Shown one piece after another: positions 17,914 through 28,595 of a stretch of 64,000 bases of DNA. Made by a program: the position numbers and the translations under genes. Below the pieces are notes generated by a model. The model saw only the letters and a program-made list of their open reading frames with translations. It did not search any database and was not told the DNA's origin. The stretch is from Acetobacteraceae bacterium (lineage in GTDB: Bacteria; Pseudomonadota; Alphaproteobacteria; Acetobacterales; Acetobacteraceae). Numbering within the stretch: the first letter of the stretch is position 1; every line of letters begins with the position of its first letter. The DNA is taken from assembly GCA_027451405.1 (NCBI GenBank), contig DAIDJM010000043.1, positions 1 through 64,000 on the forward strand. Reading direction: 5' to 3'.

Positions 17914-19281
17914 GTGAACGACGCGCCCGCTCCCTGGACAAAGCGTCCCCCGCCCGACATTCCACCCTGGATGACAGTCCGTTCGCCCAGCGAAATCCTG
18001 CGCACCAAGCTGGCATTGCCCTGCGGCGCCACGCTTCCCAACCGGCTGGCCAAAGCGGCCATGACCGAGCGCCTCGCCGATGCGCATAACCGCGCTACCC
18101 CCCGACTCGAACGCCTCTACCGGCTCTGGAGCGAAGGCGGCGCCGGCCTGCTGTTCACGGGCAACATCCAGATCGACCGCCGCCATCTCGAAGCCGCCGG
18201 CAACGTGGTCATCGACGGCACCGAGAGCGAGGCGGCCCTCGCCGCCCTGCGCCGCTTCGCCGCCGCCGCCACCACCGCCGGCAACCATGCCTGGGTGCAG
18301 CTCTCCCACGCCGGCCGCCAAACCCAGAAACCGATCAACCCCCACCCTCAAGCCCCTTCCGCGGTCGCGGTCGCGCTGCCGGGCGGCCGCTTCGGCGAAC
18401 CCGTAGCCATGACGACCGAGCAAATCGCGTCACTGCCGGAAAGGTTCGCCCGCGCCGCGAAAATCGCGCGCGAAACCGGCTTCACCGGCGTGCAGCTCCA
18501 TGCCGCCCACGGCTATCTGCTCAGCTCGTTCCTCTCCCCGCGCGCCAATCGGCGCAGCGATGCCTATGGGGGCTCGCTCGAAGCCCGCGCCCGCGTTCTC
18601 CTCTCATCGGTCCGCGCCACCCGCGCCGCGATCGGCCCCGATTTCCCGCTTTCGGTGAAGATCAACTCGGCCGACTTCCAGCGCGGCGGCTTCTCCGCCG
18701 AGGACAGCCTGACCGTGGTGCGCTGGCTCGACGCCGAGGGGATCGACCTCGTGGAGATCTCGGGCGGCAGCTACGAACAACCGGCCATGATGGCGATCGA
18801 TGGGCTCGAGCCGCGCGAGCAACCCACGCTCCCCGCCTCCACCCGCGCCCGCGAAGCCTATTTCCAGGCCTTCGCCCCCGCCATCCGCGCTGCGCTCACC
18901 CGCGCCAGACTGATGGTCACCGGCGGCTTCCGCACTGCCGCCGGCATGGCCGCCGCCATCGAGGCCGACGGTATCGACGTGATCGGGCTCGGCCGCCCGC
19001 TTTGCGTCGATCCCGCCGCGCCTGCTCGCCTCCTGCGAGGCGAGATCACGCAACTCGACCGCTGGGAAAACCAATTGCGAATCGGCCCCGGCTGGCTCGG
19101 TCCCCACTCGCCCTTCCCGCTGATGCGCGTGGTGAACGGCTTCGGGGTGCAGGGCTGGTATTACGAACAGCTCGTGCATCTTGCCGACCAGGGCGAAGCT
19201 CGCCCCAATCTCGGCGTGCTCGCGGCGCTGATCGCGGACCAGCGCCGCGAGGCGCGCACTCTGGCCGCGTTAGTGCGTTGA
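17914..19281 (+). CDS. NADH:flavin oxidoreductase of the Old Yellow Enzyme family
   Basis: 455 residues. FMN-barrel signs: HAGRQTQKP, FTGVQLHAAHGYLLSSFLSP followed by RSDAYGGSLEAR, MVTGGFRT and IGLGRPLCVDP. Begins at GTG 17914, 39 bases after the sigma gene; ATG 17971 is an alternative start. Reduces activated alkenes or related substrates; the real substrate is unknown. It may be cotranscribed with ecfG. Confidence 0.88.
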   Translation: MNDAPAPWTKRPPPDIPPWMTVRSPSEILRTKLALPCGATLPNRLAKAAMTERLADAHNRATPRLERLYRLWSEGGAGLLFTGNIQIDRRHLEAAGNVVIDGTESEAALAALRRFAAAATTAGNHAWVQLSHAGRQTQKPINPHPQAPSAVAVALPGGRFGEPVAMTTEQIASLPERFARAAKIARETGFTGVQLHAAHGYLLSSFLSPRANRRSDAYGGSLEARARVLLSSVRATRAAIGPDFPLSVKINSADFQRGGFSAEDSLTVVRWLDAEGIDLVEISGGSYEQPAMMAIDGLEPREQPTLPASTRAREAYFQAFAPAIRAALTRARLMVTGGFRTAAGMAAAIEADGIDVIGLGRPLCVDPAAPARLLRGEITQLDRWENQLRIGPGWLGPHSPFPLMRVVNGFGVQGWYYEQLVHLADQGEARPNLGVLAALIADQRREARTLAALVR

Positions 19282-19369
19282 GAGGCGCCAGGCCGGGAGA
19301 GCAGGGCTCCGCGCTGGACAAGCTGGGGCCGGACGCAACCAGGCCTCGTATTGAATGGAGATTTTGCCC

Positions 19370-22000
19370 GTGAAATGGCTCCTGGCTGCGAGTTTGACGG
19401 CGCTTTCCTTCCCCCTGCCGGCCGGCGCCGAGGCGCCGTTCCGGTTCGACTCCACGCCTGGACAATTGCCGAAAACCGTCACGCCGACCAGCTATGTCGT
19501 CGATATCGTTCCCGATCCGAATACCCTTACGCTCACGGGTCACGAGACCATCGATCTCACCGTGCGGACGAGCACCGATAAAATGGTGCTCAACGATATC
19601 GATCTGGCCATCGCCGACGCGAAACTCGACGGGAGCGAGCCGGCGACCGTTGCCCTCGACACCCGCGCGCAGACCGCAACACTCAGCTTCGCCCACCCCG
19701 TGCCGCCCGGACCGCATCGCATCGAACTCGATTTCCGTGGCACGCTGAAGGACACGCCCGCCGCCGGTCTTTATTACGACGACTACAAGACGGAGGGCGG
19801 CAGCCAGAAACGCATGCTGGTGTCGCAATTCGAAGTCGCCGACGCGCGCCGCATGTTCCCCTGCTGGGACGAGCCGGTATTCAAGGCAACCTTCCGTCTC
19901 TCCGCCGTGCTTCCCGCCGACTTCACCGCCATCTCGAACATGCCGATCGAGAGCCGCACGCCGGCGGGCGCCGGACGCACGAAAGTGCAATTCGCCACCA
20001 CCCCGCGCATGTCCACCTATCTTCTGGCGCTCGTCGCGGGCGATATGCGCGCCCTCGATGGCCACGCCGCAAACACCGCCATGCATGCCTACGCGCCGGC
20101 CGGTGAACAGGATCAGGCCGGCTACGCGCTCTCGGTCGAGCAGAAAGTCCTGCCCTACTACAACGAATATTTCGGCGTGCCCTTCCCGCTGCCGAAGCTC
20201 GACCTGATCGCGATCCCCGGCAACTATGCCGCGGGCGCCATGGAAAACTGGGGCGCCATCACCTTCGTCGACAGCACGATGCTGTTCGACCCGACAACCT
20301 CGGACGCGCGCACGCGCGAAACCATCCATATCGATGTCGCGCACGAAATGGCCCACCAATGGTCCGGCGACCTCGTGACGATGGCTTGGTGGAACGATAT
20401 CTGGCTGAACGAAGGCTTTGCGACCTGGATGCAGTTCAAGGCCACCGATCATTTCAATCCCAGTTGGGAAATCTGGCCGCGCCAGCACGCGGCCCGCGAG
20501 GCGGCCATGGGGCAGGACGCGGTCCCGAGCACCCATGCGATCGAACAACCCATTCACGACGTCTCTCAAGCCAACAGCGCGTTCGATGTGATCAGCTACC
20601 AGAAAGGCAGCCAGGTCATCCGCATGATCGAGGACTGGATCGGACCGGATGTCTTCCGCGACGGCATGCGCCGCTACATGAAGGCCCATGCCTACAGCAG
20701 CACGACGAGCGCGGATCTCTGGGCAGCTCTGTCGGCCGCCTCGGGCAAGAATGTCGCCGCCGTGGCCAATACCTTCACGAGCCAGCCCGGCATCCCGCTC
20801 GTCGTCCTGTCCCGTCAGTGCGACCACGGAACATCTAACCTGACCCTCGCGCAGGAGCGCTTCACGATCCACGATCCGCATCCTGCCCCGCTTCACTGGC
20901 TCGTCCCGGTCACGATCGGTGTTGCTGGCCGCGGCCCGGTGCAGCGAATCCTTCTGGACGGCAAAGCGTCGCTGTCCCTGCCTGGATGCGATACGCCGGT
21001 GAAAGCAAACTGGGGCGAAAACGGCTACTACCGCACGCAATACGACGCGCCGTCACTCCAATCGCTGGCCGCGCATTACGCGGCCCTGGGCCCGGCGGAC
21101 CGCGCCAACCTGCTCGGTGATCAGTTTGAATTGTTCGTGGCGGACAGACAATCTCTTGCCGATTATCTCAACCTGCTACCGGCGCTGAAAGCCGAGACTG
21201 ACATCGCCGTGTGGACCGACACACTCAATCGCCTCCGCACCCTCGACCGCCTGACGCGCGGTACGCCGACCCGTGCACCGTTCCGCGCCTATGCGCAAAG
21301 CCTCATCGCCCCGGAATTTGCCCGGATCGGCTGGGACGCGAAGCCGGGAGAGTCGTTTCTCGACGCACTGCTCCGTCCGGAACTGATCCAGACGCTCGGC
21401 CAGCTCGGCGACCCGCAGGTGATCGCGGAAGCCGACCGTCGCTTCGCGGCCTTCCGGCAGAACCCCTCCTCCCTCGCCCCCAATTTGCGCGAACCCGTGC
21501 TCGCGATCGTCGCGCACCATGCCAGCGCGGCGACTTATGATCTCTTGCGTAAAATGGGCGAGCAAGCCACCAGCACCGAAGAAAAGACCCGCTATTTCGC
21601 CGCGATGGCGAGCGCCGAGGATCCCACCCTCATTGCGAGGACGGTAAAATACCTCGAGGGCGATCAAGTCCCGAGCAACAGCATCTTGCGCGTCGTCTTC
21701 AGCGCCAGCATGAACTCGGACAATCCCGACACGGTCTGGGCCGACGTGCAGAAGGAAGGCCCGGCGATCCGCCGAAAGCTGGCCCCCCTCACACAGGACA
21801 TCCTGCTGCCCGCGGCCGCCATGGGAAGCAGCAATCCCGAAGTCGCCGAGGCGCTCCGCAACGATCCGCTGAGCAATGATTCCGCGGGCGCCAGAATCTG
21901 GGCAGCGCGCGCGCTCGACGCGATCGGCACGCAAGTGGAACTGAAAAACCGCGCGCAGCCAGCGCTCGCGGCGTGGCTCTCGGCAAATGGGGCCGGATAG
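19370..22000 (+). CDS. exported M1-family aminopeptidase
   Basis: 876 residues from GTG 19370, which has GGAG nine bases upstream and opens directly into a signal peptide (KWLLAASLTALSFPLPAGA); ATG 19355 overlaps that ribosome site and is less likely. Substrate-binding GAMENWG, zinc site HEMAHQWSGDL with NEGFATW. A C-terminal ERAP1-like helical domain follows. Periplasmic removal of N-terminal residues from peptides. With the M61 and S9 enzymes this is the third exported peptidase in the first 22 kb. Confidence 0.93.
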   Translation: MKWLLAASLTALSFPLPAGAEAPFRFDSTPGQLPKTVTPTSYVVDIVPDPNTLTLTGHETIDLTVRTSTDKMVLNDIDLAIADAKLDGSEPATVALDTRAQTATLSFAHPVPPGPHRIELDFRGTLKDTPAAGLYYDDYKTEGGSQKRMLVSQFEVADARRMFPCWDEPVFKATFRLSAVLPADFTAISNMPIESRTPAGAGRTKVQFATTPRMSTYLLALVAGDMRALDGHAANTAMHAYAPAGEQDQAGYALSVEQKVLPYYNEYFGVPFPLPKLDLIAIPGNYAAGAMENWGAITFVDSTMLFDPTTSDARTRETIHIDVAHEMAHQWSGDLVTMAWWNDIWLNEGFATWMQFKATDHFNPSWEIWPRQHAAREAAMGQDAVPSTHAIEQPIHDVSQANSAFDVISYQKGSQVIRMIEDWIGPDVFRDGMRRYMKAHAYSSTTSADLWAALSAASGKNVAAVANTFTSQPGIPLVVLSRQCDHGTSNLTLAQERFTIHDPHPAPLHWLVPVTIGVAGRGPVQRILLDGKASLSLPGCDTPVKANWGENGYYRTQYDAPSLQSLAAHYAALGPADRANLLGDQFELFVADRQSLADYLNLLPALKAETDIAVWTDTLNRLRTLDRLTRGTPTRAPFRAYAQSLIAPEFARIGWDAKPGESFLDALLRPELIQTLGQLGDPQVIAEADRRFAAFRQNPSSLAPNLREPVLAIVAHHASAATYDLLRKMGEQATSTEEKTRYFAAMASAEDPTLIARTVKYLEGDQVPSNSILRVVFSASMNSDNPDTVWADVQKEGPAIRRKLAPLTQDILLPAAAMGSSNPEVAEALRNDPLSNDSAGARIWAARALDAIGTQVELKNRAQPALAAWLSANGAG

Positions 22001-22037
22001 CGGCGCGGTTCCGCGCGGCCGGCTGAATAGCGCCTTC

Positions 22038-22088
22038 TGGCGGCCCGGGCCCTGCCCGGGACCAGCCGGGGCCGGAAGGCCCCGGACC
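22038..22088. repeat. repeat family 2, copy D
   Basis: CGGCCCGGGC-CCT-GCCCGGGACC hairpin, then GGGGCCGGAAGGCCCC hairpin, in plus orientation. Lies between the convergent 3' ends of the aminopeptidase and P450 genes and may serve as a terminator for both. Confidence 0.7.
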
Positions 22089-22115
22089 TCAGTTTATTGA
22101 AACTGGGTTGCTGGA

Positions 22116-23483
22116 TCAGATCGTCGTAGAGGGGCGCCGCCGATAGATCTGCATCATCATCCCTTCCGCTGGCCGCATCGTCACCCGCAATTTCGGCGTC
22201 GGGACGAATCCGCGTTGCGCCTCTGCCCGGACCGCGGGCAGCAAAACGCCCAGGATCGCTACCGCCTCCACCAGCGCGAACCCCATCCCGATACAGATGC
22301 GCGGCCCCGCCCCGAACGGCAGATAGGCCCAGCGATGCCGCGCGCGGACCTGATCCGCCGTGAACCGCCCCGGGTCGAATCGTTCCGGTTCAGGCCACAA
22401 CGTCGGATTGCGGTGGATCGCATAGATCGGCACGAAGGCATTGTCCCCCGGCGCCAGTTCGTTACCCCCGACTCGCACCCGCTCGGTCGCGGTACGCACC
22501 ACCATCGCGACGGGCGGATAGATGCGCATCGATTCCATCACCACCTGCCGCACATAGCCGAGCGCTTCCACATGCTCGGACCGCAACGCTCCGCCGCCGG
22601 TCACGGCGTCGATCTCGGCGAGCATGCGCGTCTCGATCTCTGGATGTTGCGACAGGAGGAATAAGGTCCAGGTCAGCGCGAGCGCCGTCGTCTCATGCCC
22701 CGCACCGATAAAGGTCAGAAGATTATCGGTGATTTCCGTATCGTTCAGCGCCTCGCCGGTCTCCGGATCGCGCGCATCGAGCATGAGCGAGAGCAGATCG
22801 TCGTGCCGCTCTCCGGTGCGCCTACGCTCCTGCACCCGCGCGAACGTCATCGCGCGCAGATAGTCCCGGCCCGCCCCAGCCCGGTATTTGCCCGGAAAAG
22901 GCACCCATCCCGGGGCCCGCAGCGCCGACAGCACGATCGCCCAGCTCGTCGACTCGAGAAAATCCCGGATGCTGCGCTCGCATCGCGCGACATCGATATC
23001 GCCCCGCCCCGACAGCATCGTCTCCAGAATGATCTCGAACGTCACGTGCATCATCTCGCTCGCGACATCGAGCTCGGTCCCCGCCGGCAACGCGACCCAC
23101 CGGTCGCGCAACGCCCGCGCCGCGGTCAGCATCGCGGGCAAGAAATCGTTCACATGCGAAGGCCGGAACACCGGCGCCGCAATACGCCGCTGCAACCGCC
23201 ACCGCGCGCCTTCCGCCGTCAGGATTCCCTGCCCGAGCGCCGGCTCGAGTCCCCGGCGCATCGCGTCCGCCTTCACGAACGCCTCCGCGCGATCCACGAG
23301 CACGGTCTGCACCTCGTCGGGGCCGCTCACGAACCAGGTGGTCTGTCCGAGAAAGCGCGACCGCACCATCGGGGAGGTGTAGATTGCGGCGGGCCAGCTC
23401 TCGATCGGATTGCGTACCGTACGGCGCAGGATGCGCAGCGTGGCGAGCGGACCAGGAGCGGGGAGTATGGCGGCTTCGCTCAT
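22116..23483 (-). CDS. cytochrome P450
   Basis: 455 residues. I-helix GAGHETTALALTW, K-helix ESMRI, and haem-cysteine loop FGAGPRICIGMGF. The sequence resembles the group that includes CYP102-type and fatty-acid-hydroxylating bacterial P450s, but no reductase domain is fused and no ferredoxin is adjacent, so the substrate is open. Confidence 0.93.
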   Translation of the reverse strand: MSEAAILPAPGPLATLRILRRTVRNPIESWPAAIYTSPMVRSRFLGQTTWFVSGPDEVQTVLVDRAEAFVKADAMRRGLEPALGQGILTAEGARWRLQRRIAAPVFRPSHVNDFLPAMLTAARALRDRWVALPAGTELDVASEMMHVTFEIILETMLSGRGDIDVARCERSIRDFLESTSWAIVLSALRAPGWVPFPGKYRAGAGRDYLRAMTFARVQERRRTGERHDDLLSLMLDARDPETGEALNDTEITDNLLTFIGAGHETTALALTWTLFLLSQHPEIETRMLAEIDAVTGGGALRSEHVEALGYVRQVVMESMRIYPPVAMVVRTATERVRVGGNELAPGDNAFVPIYAIHRNPTLWPEPERFDPGRFTADQVRARHRWAYLPFGAGPRICIGMGFALVEAVAILGVLLPAVRAEAQRGFVPTPKLRVTMRPAEGMMMQIYRRRPSTTI

Positions 23484-23536
23484 AAGAACAGCGTTAACTC
23501 AGCTCGCCTCCGGCGGCCAGGAGTCTGACCTAGATC

Positions 23537-25714
23537 TCACTGTCGGCGCCGGGCGCCCCGCCGCCGCTTCGCCGGATCATACCCCCCTCCGCCCGGCCCC
23601 AGCGGCTCGGGGGTCCTGTCGCGCCGCGGCCGCGCGCTCGCCGCCGGCGGCGGCTCGAGCCCCAGATCGAGTGCCTCCAGCCGCTTGATCTCGTCCCGCA
23701 GCCTGGCCGCTTCCTCGAATTCGAGTTCCGCCGCGGCCGACCGCATGCGCTTCTCAAGCTCCGCGATCGAGGTGCGCAAATCCTTCCCCACCATGTCGGT
23801 GACACGCGCATCCCGCACCGGCGCCACCGTCACATAATCCTGCTCGAACACGCTCGAAAGCGCCTCGCCGATATGTTTGCGTACCGATTGCGGCGTGATC
23901 CCATGCGCCTCGTTCCACGCCTTCTGTTTGTTCCTTCGTCGTTCTGTTTCCTCGATCGCATAGCGGAGGCTGTCGGTCATGCTGTCGGCGTAGAGAATGA
24001 CCCGCCCGTCGATATTGCGCGCCGCCCGCCCGATCGTCTGCACGAGCGACGTGCGGCTGCGCAGAAACCCCTCCTTGTCCGCGTCCAGGATCGCCACGAG
24101 CGCGCACTCGGGAATATCGAGCCCTTCGCGAAGCAGGTTGATCCCCACGAGCACGTCGAACACGCCAAGCCGCAGATCGCGGATAATCTCGATCCGCTCG
24201 AGCGTATCCACGTCGGAGTGCAAATACCGCACCTTCACGCCATGCTCGGTCAGATACTCGGTCAGATCCTCCGCCATGCGCTTGGTGAGCGTCGTCACCA
24301 GCGTCCGCGCCCCAGCCGCAGCCGTCGCGCGAACCTCGGCCAGCAGATCGTCCACCTGCCGCTCGACGGGGCGAATTTCGCACACCGGATCGATCAGCCC
24401 GGTCGGCCGGATCACCTGCTCGGCGAACACGCCGGCGACGCGTTCCATCTCCCACGGCCCGGGTGTCGCGCTCACGAAAATGGTCTGCGGCCGGAACCGT
24501 TCCCATTCCTCGAACTTGAGCGGTCGGTTGTCGATGCAGGAGGGCAGCCGGAAACCAAACTCGGCCAGGATCGATTTGCGCGCGAAATCGCCGCGCTCCA
24601 TGCCGCCGATCTGCGGCACCGTCACATGGCTCTCATCGACGATGAGCAGCGCGTTCTCCGGCAGATATTCGAACAGGGTCGGCGGCGGCTCGCCGGGCGC
24701 GCGCCCCGACAGATAGCGGGAGTAGTTTTCGATCCCTTTGCAGGAGCCCGTCGTCTCCATCATCTCGAGATCGAACGTGGTGCGCTGCTGCAGACGCTCG
24801 GCTTCCAGCAATTTGCCTTCCGCCGTCAACTCATCGAGCCGCGTCTTCAGCTCCTGCTTGATCGCGCCGATCGCCTGGTTGAGCGTCGGCCGCGGCGTCA
24901 CGTAGTGGCTGTTCGCGTACACGACGATCTCGTTCAGGCTGGCGCGCTTCTCGCCGGTCAGCGGATCGAATTCCTCGAGCGACTCGATCTCGTCGCCGAA
25001 CAGCGTGATGCGCCAGGCGCGGTCCTCGTAATGCGAGGGATAGATGTCCACCGTCTCGCCACGCATCCGGAACGCGCCCCGCTGAAACGCCGCGTCGTTG
25101 CGGCGGTATTGCAGCTCCACGAACGCTTTTGCGAGCGTCTCGCGCTCGATCCGCCCGCCCAGCTCGAGCTTCACCACCATCTTCGAATAGGTCTCGACCG
25201 ACCCGATGCCATAGATGCAAGAGACCGAGGCCACGATGATCACGTCGTTGCGCTCGAGCAGCGCCTGCGTCGCCGCATGGCGCATCCGGTCGATCTGCTC
25301 GTTGATCTGCGCATCCTTCTCGATATACGTGTCGGTGCGGGGCACATAGGCTTCCGGTTGATAATAATCGTAGTAAGAAACAAAATATTCGACGGCGTTT
25401 TCAGGAAAAAACTGCTTCATCTCGCCATACAGTTGTGCGGCCAGAGTCTTGTTGGGCGCCAGGATGAGCGCCGGCCGCTGGATCGCCTCGATCACCTTGG
25501 CCATCGTGAAGGTCTTGCCCGAGCCGGTGACGCCCAGCAGCACCTGATCCCGCTCGCCCTGGCCGATGCCGTCCACTAGCGTCGCAATCGCGCCGGGCTG
25601 ATCGCCGGCGGGCTGATAGTCCGAGACCACCCGCATCGCGCGCGTGACCGGCTTGGCGGGCTGCTTCGGCGGCTGGAAACGGACGGGGGCGGGGCGGGCC
25701 AGAGTCTCGGACAT
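23537..25714 (-). CDS. uvrB: excinuclease ABC subunit B
   Basis: 725 residues. Walker [14 protein letters not shown], beta-hairpin region with [12 protein letters not shown], helicase motifs ([26 protein letters not shown]), and C-terminal UVR motif ([19 protein letters not shown]) that binds UvrC. Damage verification in nucleotide excision repair. recA lies 1 kb upstream on the same strand. No LexA box is seen in the short leader. Confidence 0.98.
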   Translation of the reverse strand: MSETLARPAPVRFQPPKQPAKPVTRAMRVVSDYQPAGDQPGAIATLVDGIGQGERDQVLLGVTGSGKTFTMAKVIEAIQRPALILAPNKTLAAQLYGEMKQFFPENAVEYFVSYYDYYQPEAYVPRTDTYIEKDAQINEQIDRMRHAATQALLERNDVIIVASVSCIYGIGSVETYSKMVVKLELGGRIERETLAKAFVELQYRRNDAAFQRGAFRMRGETVDIYPSHYEDRAWRITLFGDEIESLEEFDPLTGEKRASLNEIVVYANSHYVTPRPTLNQAIGAIKQELKTRLDELTAEGKLLEAERLQQRTTFDLEMMETTGSCKGIENYSRYLSGRAPGEPPPTLFEYLPENALLIVDESHVTVPQIGGMERGDFARKSILAEFGFRLPSCIDNRPLKFEEWERFRPQTIFVSATPGPWEMERVAGVFAEQVIRPTGLIDPVCEIRPVERQVDDLLAEVRATAAAGARTLVTTLTKRMAEDLTEYLTEHGVKVRYLHSDVDTLERIEIIRDLRLGVFDVLVGINLLREGLDIPECALVAILDADKEGFLRSRTSLVQTIGRAARNIDGRVILYADSMTDSLRYAIEETERRRNKQKAWNEAHGITPQSVRKHIGEALSSVFEQDYVTVAPVRDARVTDMVGKDLRTSIAELEKRMRSAAAELEFEEAARLRDEIKRLEALDLGLEPPPAASARPRRDRTPEPLGPGGGGYDPAKRRRGARRRQ

Positions 25715-25730
25715 GGGGCTTATATAGGGT

Positions 25731-25796
25731 GTGCCTCCGGCGGGCAGGGGGCCTTGCCCCCTGCACCCCGACTGCGGCCGAAAGGCCCCAGACCCA
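25731..25796 (+). repeat. repeat family 2, copy A
   Basis: Starts GCCTCCGGCGGGCAG, hairpin GCAGGGGGC-CTT-GCCCCCTGC, then GGCCGAAAGGCC hairpin. Ends exactly at the 3' end of the reductase gene at 25797. Inverted relative to copy B on the other side of that gene. Confidence 0.8.
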
Positions 25797-26630
25797 TTAC
25801 TGAAAAGTCTGAGTCAGGCCGGCGGCCAAAGATATCGGTTCGATGCTCAGGCGCTGGCGCATCGGCTCGATGGAAAAATCCTTGTCCTCAGTGAGGCGGC
25901 GAATCTCGTCGGGAGCAACGCGCGGCAGGCCGGGCACGAGCCGCGCGGCCCGCGCGCCGGCCTGCACCAGCCATTGCGGAACCGGCACGAGACGCGGCGA
26001 CGGCAAGCCGGCCGCCTGCGCCACCGCCCGCACGAACGCGGCATAGGGCATCGCCGCCGGCCCCGCGATGACCAGGGATTCCGGCCCGGACAGGGGAATC
26101 TCCAGCGCCGCCAGGATCGCCCGCGTCACATCTCCCTGGTAGATCGGCTGCACGAGCGCCCGCCCGCCGCCCGGCAGCGGCACCAGCGGCAGTCGCCGCA
26201 GCAGCGCTGCCAACCGCTGCACATTGTCTTCGCCTTGAGCCCCGTAAATCATGGTCGGGTGCAGCATCACGCCGCGCCGCCCCGAGGCGAACAGCGCGGC
26301 CTCCCCGGCTTTCACACCATCGCCATGCGCGTCGGGCCAGCGGGTGAATTTCCGCGTGCTGCCCAGGAACACGAAGCGCGCGTTCGCGGGCGCTGCGGCG
26401 ATCACGGCCCCCGCATGCCGCGCATGCGCCGTGCTGACGATCTGCGTCGCGTCGGACAGAGCTTCCGACAGCGCCTGGCTATTCTCGATCGCCGCGACGC
26501 GGGCGATTTCAGGGCCCGCCCAGCGGCCGGTATCGCGCACGATCGGCACGAGTGGGGTCCCGCGTGCCCGCAACGCCGCCCCGAGCGCCATCCCCGAGCG
26601 CCCGGTGGCCCCGATCACATGAACCCGCAC
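25797..26630 (-). CDS. NAD(P)-binding atypical short-chain reductase/epimerase-like protein
   Basis: 277 residues from GTG 26630. Rossmann start [17 protein letters not shown], later [11 protein letters not shown] and [10 protein letters not shown] (Y of the active site without the usual YxxxK). Extended-SDR or NmrA-like family; substrate unknown. It lies between recA and uvrB on the same strand, bracketed by inverted copies of repeat family 2. Confidence 0.75.
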   Translation of the reverse strand: MRVHVIGATGRSGMALGAALRARGTPLVPIVRDTGRWAGPEIARVAAIENSQALSEALSDATQIVSTAHARHAGAVIAAAPANARFVFLGSTRKFTRWPDAHGDGVKAGEAALFASGRRGVMLHPTMIYGAQGEDNVQRLAALLRRLPLVPLPGGGRALVQPIYQGDVTRAILAALEIPLSGPESLVIAGPAAMPYAAFVRAVAQAAGLPSPRLVPVPQWLVQAGARAARLVPGLPRVAPDEIRRLTEDKDFSIEPMRQRLSIEPISLAAGLTQTFQ

Positions 26631-26641
26631 TCAAGAAAGCA

Positions 26642-26701
26642 GGGTATGGGGCCTATCGGCCCCAGCGGGATGCAAGGGCAGAGCCCTTGCCCGCCGGAGG
26701 C
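26642..26701 (-). repeat. repeat family 2, copy B
   Basis: On the minus strand: GCCTCCGGCGGGC, hairpin GCAAGGGC-TCT-GCCCTTGC, then GGGGCCGATAGGCCCC hairpin. Directly downstream of recA, where it could terminate or attenuate. The stem sequence differs from copies A and C but keeps pairing. Confidence 0.8.
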
Positions 26702-26712
26702 GCGCCCGCAAC

Positions 26713-27750
26713 CTAATCCGCCGCCTCCGCCTCATCCCCGCTCGGTTCCGCCAGCAGCGACGCGGCCACCACCCCCGACTGTTCCCGGATCCGCCGTTCG
26801 ATGCTTTCCGCCATATCCTTATGATCGCGCAGGAACTGCTTCGCGTTCTCGCGCCCCTGCCCGATCCGCTGGCTGTCGCAACTGAACCACGCGCCCGATT
26901 TCTCCACCACGCCGGCCTTCACGCCGAGATCAAGCAATTCACCGACCTTGCTGATGCCTTCGCCGAACATGATGTCGAATTCCACCTCGCGGAACGGCGG
27001 CGCCAGCTTGTTCTTCACCACCTTCACGCGGGTCTGATTGCCGACCACGTTCTCGCGGTCCTTGAGCGACCCGATGCGGCGGATTTCCATTCTGATCGAG
27101 GAATAGAATTTCAGCGCGTTGCCGCCGGTGGTCGTCTCCGGGTTGCCGAACATCACGCCGATCTTCAGCCGGATCTGGTTGAGGAAGATCAGCATGGTGT
27201 TGCTGCGCGAAACCGAGCCGGTGAGCTTGCGCAACGCCTGGCTCATCAGCCGCGCATGCAGCCCGACATGCGCGTCGCCCATTTCGCCTTCGAGTTCGGC
27301 GCGCGGCACGAGCGCCGCCACGCTGTCGATCACAACCACGTCGATCGCGCCCGAGCGCACCAGCGTGTCGCAGATTTCGAGCGCCTGTTCGCCAGCGTCG
27401 GGCTGGCTGATCAGCAGATTATCCACATCGACGCCGAGCTTGCGCGCATAGATCGGATCGAGCGCGTGCTCCGCGTCGATGAAGGCGCAGGTGCCGCCGC
27501 GCTTCTGCGCCTCGGCGATCGCATGCAGCGCGAGCGTGGTCTTGCCCGAGCTTTCCGGTCCGTAGATCTCGATCACCCGCCCGCGCGGAAACCCGCCGAT
27601 GCCGAGCGCCAGATCGAGGCTGAGCGATCCTGACGGGATCACCTCGATCGCCTCGTCATTGGCCCGCTGCCCGAGCCGCATGATCGAGCCCTTGCCGAAG
27701 GCGCGCTCGATCTGCGTGACCGCGGCTTCGAGCGCCTTGTTTTTTTCCAT
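26713..27750 (-). CDS. recA: recombinase RecA
   Basis: 345 residues from ATG 27750 with GGAGGATTGGT upstream. N-terminus [20 protein letters not shown], Walker [19 protein letters not shown]-like [15 protein letters not shown], and acidic C-terminus (DEAEAAD). Homologous recombination and LexA cleavage in the SOS response. A near-consensus alphaproteobacterial SOS box lies upstream at 27887-27901. Confidence 0.98.
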   Translation of the reverse strand: MEKNKALEAAVTQIERAFGKGSIMRLGQRANDEAIEVIPSGSLSLDLALGIGGFPRGRVIEIYGPESSGKTTLALHAIAEAQKRGGTCAFIDAEHALDPIYARKLGVDVDNLLISQPDAGEQALEICDTLVRSGAIDVVVIDSVAALVPRAELEGEMGDAHVGLHARLMSQALRKLTGSVSRSNTMLIFLNQIRLKIGVMFGNPETTTGGNALKFYSSIRMEIRRIGSLKDRENVVGNQTRVKVVKNKLAPPFREVEFDIMFGEGISKVGELLDLGVKAGVVEKSGAWFSCDSQRIGQGRENAKQFLRDHKDMAESIERRIREQSGVVAASLLAEPSGDEAEAAD

Positions 27751-27886
27751 ACCAATCCTCCCAGGGCCCAACCGCCGCGCGAATTGGCCATTTGATGTAT
27801 CGCGCCAAGCGTGCGTCCGGCACTCTGTCACAGCGACTCGCGGCCCGGCAACAGAGAGAACGAAAGCAACACGCGATTAACCATTC

Positions 27887-27901
27887 GTTTATGCTTTGTT
27901 C
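27887..27901 (-). promoter_or_regulatory. candidate LexA (SOS) box of recA
   Basis: GTTT-ATGCTTT-GTTC matches the alphaproteobacterial GTTC-N7-GTTC at seven of eight defined bases, 137 bases upstream of the recA ATG. A weaker second match (GAAC-N7-ACAC, 27859-27873) is nearby. Confidence 0.5.
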
Positions 27902-27969
27902 TCAAACTGCACAAGCCCCAACGTGCGGCCAGGCTCTGGAAAACCGCCTCTGAAAAAGGGGGGCGCGGC

Positions 27970-28581
27970 TCAGCGCCCCCGGTCGATATCGGCGCCAGTC
28001 AGGCTCGGAGAGGGCGCGGTCGGCCCGGTCGGCGGGTCGAACCCCCGCCAGCCGGCTTCGCGGTATTCCGCCCGACGCGCTGCCAAGTCCACGCCGCGAT
28101 GGCTCAAGATCCTCTGCGCCTCACCGACGCGCATCTCGTCCACGCGCGCGGTCACGAGGAACCCGCCGCGGCGTACCCCCTCGGCATAGATTTCCGCATC
28201 CTCCCGCGAGACCCCCGCCTCTGTCAGCGCGCCCACCAGCCCGAGCGCCACGGCGCCCACGCCCGCCCCGGTGACCGCGGCAACCAGCCAGCCGGCCGCC
28301 ACCACCGGACCGACGCCCGGGATCGCGATCGCACCGATGCCGGCGAGCAGCCCCGCGCCACCCCCAAGCAGCGTGCCGATCGTCGCCCCCGCGCCCACCC
28401 CGGCACCCGCGGCGTGATGCGTGGCGTCCGTCGCCCCATCGCCGGCGCGATAACGGCCGCTTTCATTGCCACCCACCAGGCCGATCTCGTCGTGGCCCAT
28501 GCCGGCGGCCTCGAGCGCCCGCACGGTCGCCACCGCGTCTTCCTCGTGATCGTAGAGACGCGTCAGAACCCGCGTTGCCAT
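27970..28581 (-). CDS. general-stress-protein-like membrane-associated protein
   Basis: 203 residues from ATG 28581. The N-terminus VLTRLYDHEEDAVATVRAL resembles the general-stress 17M-like domain. A central glycine-rich hydrophobic region (GAGVGAGATIGTLLGGGAGL, then VVAAGWLVAAVTGAGVGAVA) could span or associate with the membrane, followed by a VTARVDEMRVGEAQRIL segment. Downstream of and 14 bases from the exported protein gene, in one operon. No EcfG promoter motif seen. Confidence 0.7.
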   Translation of the reverse strand: MATRVLTRLYDHEEDAVATVRALEAAGMGHDEIGLVGGNESGRYRAGDGATDATHHAAGAGVGAGATIGTLLGGGAGLLAGIGAIAIPGVGPVVAAGWLVAAVTGAGVGAVALGLVGALTEAGVSREDAEIYAEGVRRGGFLVTARVDEMRVGEAQRILSHRGVDLAARRAEYREAGWRGFDPPTGPTAPSPSLTGADIDRGR

Positions 28582-28595
28582 GGTTCGACCCCCGC

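Noticed and set aside
19046-21040. 664-codon minus-strand frame over the M1 aminopeptidase
   Set aside because: Antisense shadow; the plus strand has signal peptide, GAMENWG and HEMAHQW motifs.
27859-27873. Second LexA box GAAC-N7-ACAC
   Set aside because: Only six of eight bases match; kept as a note under the better site.
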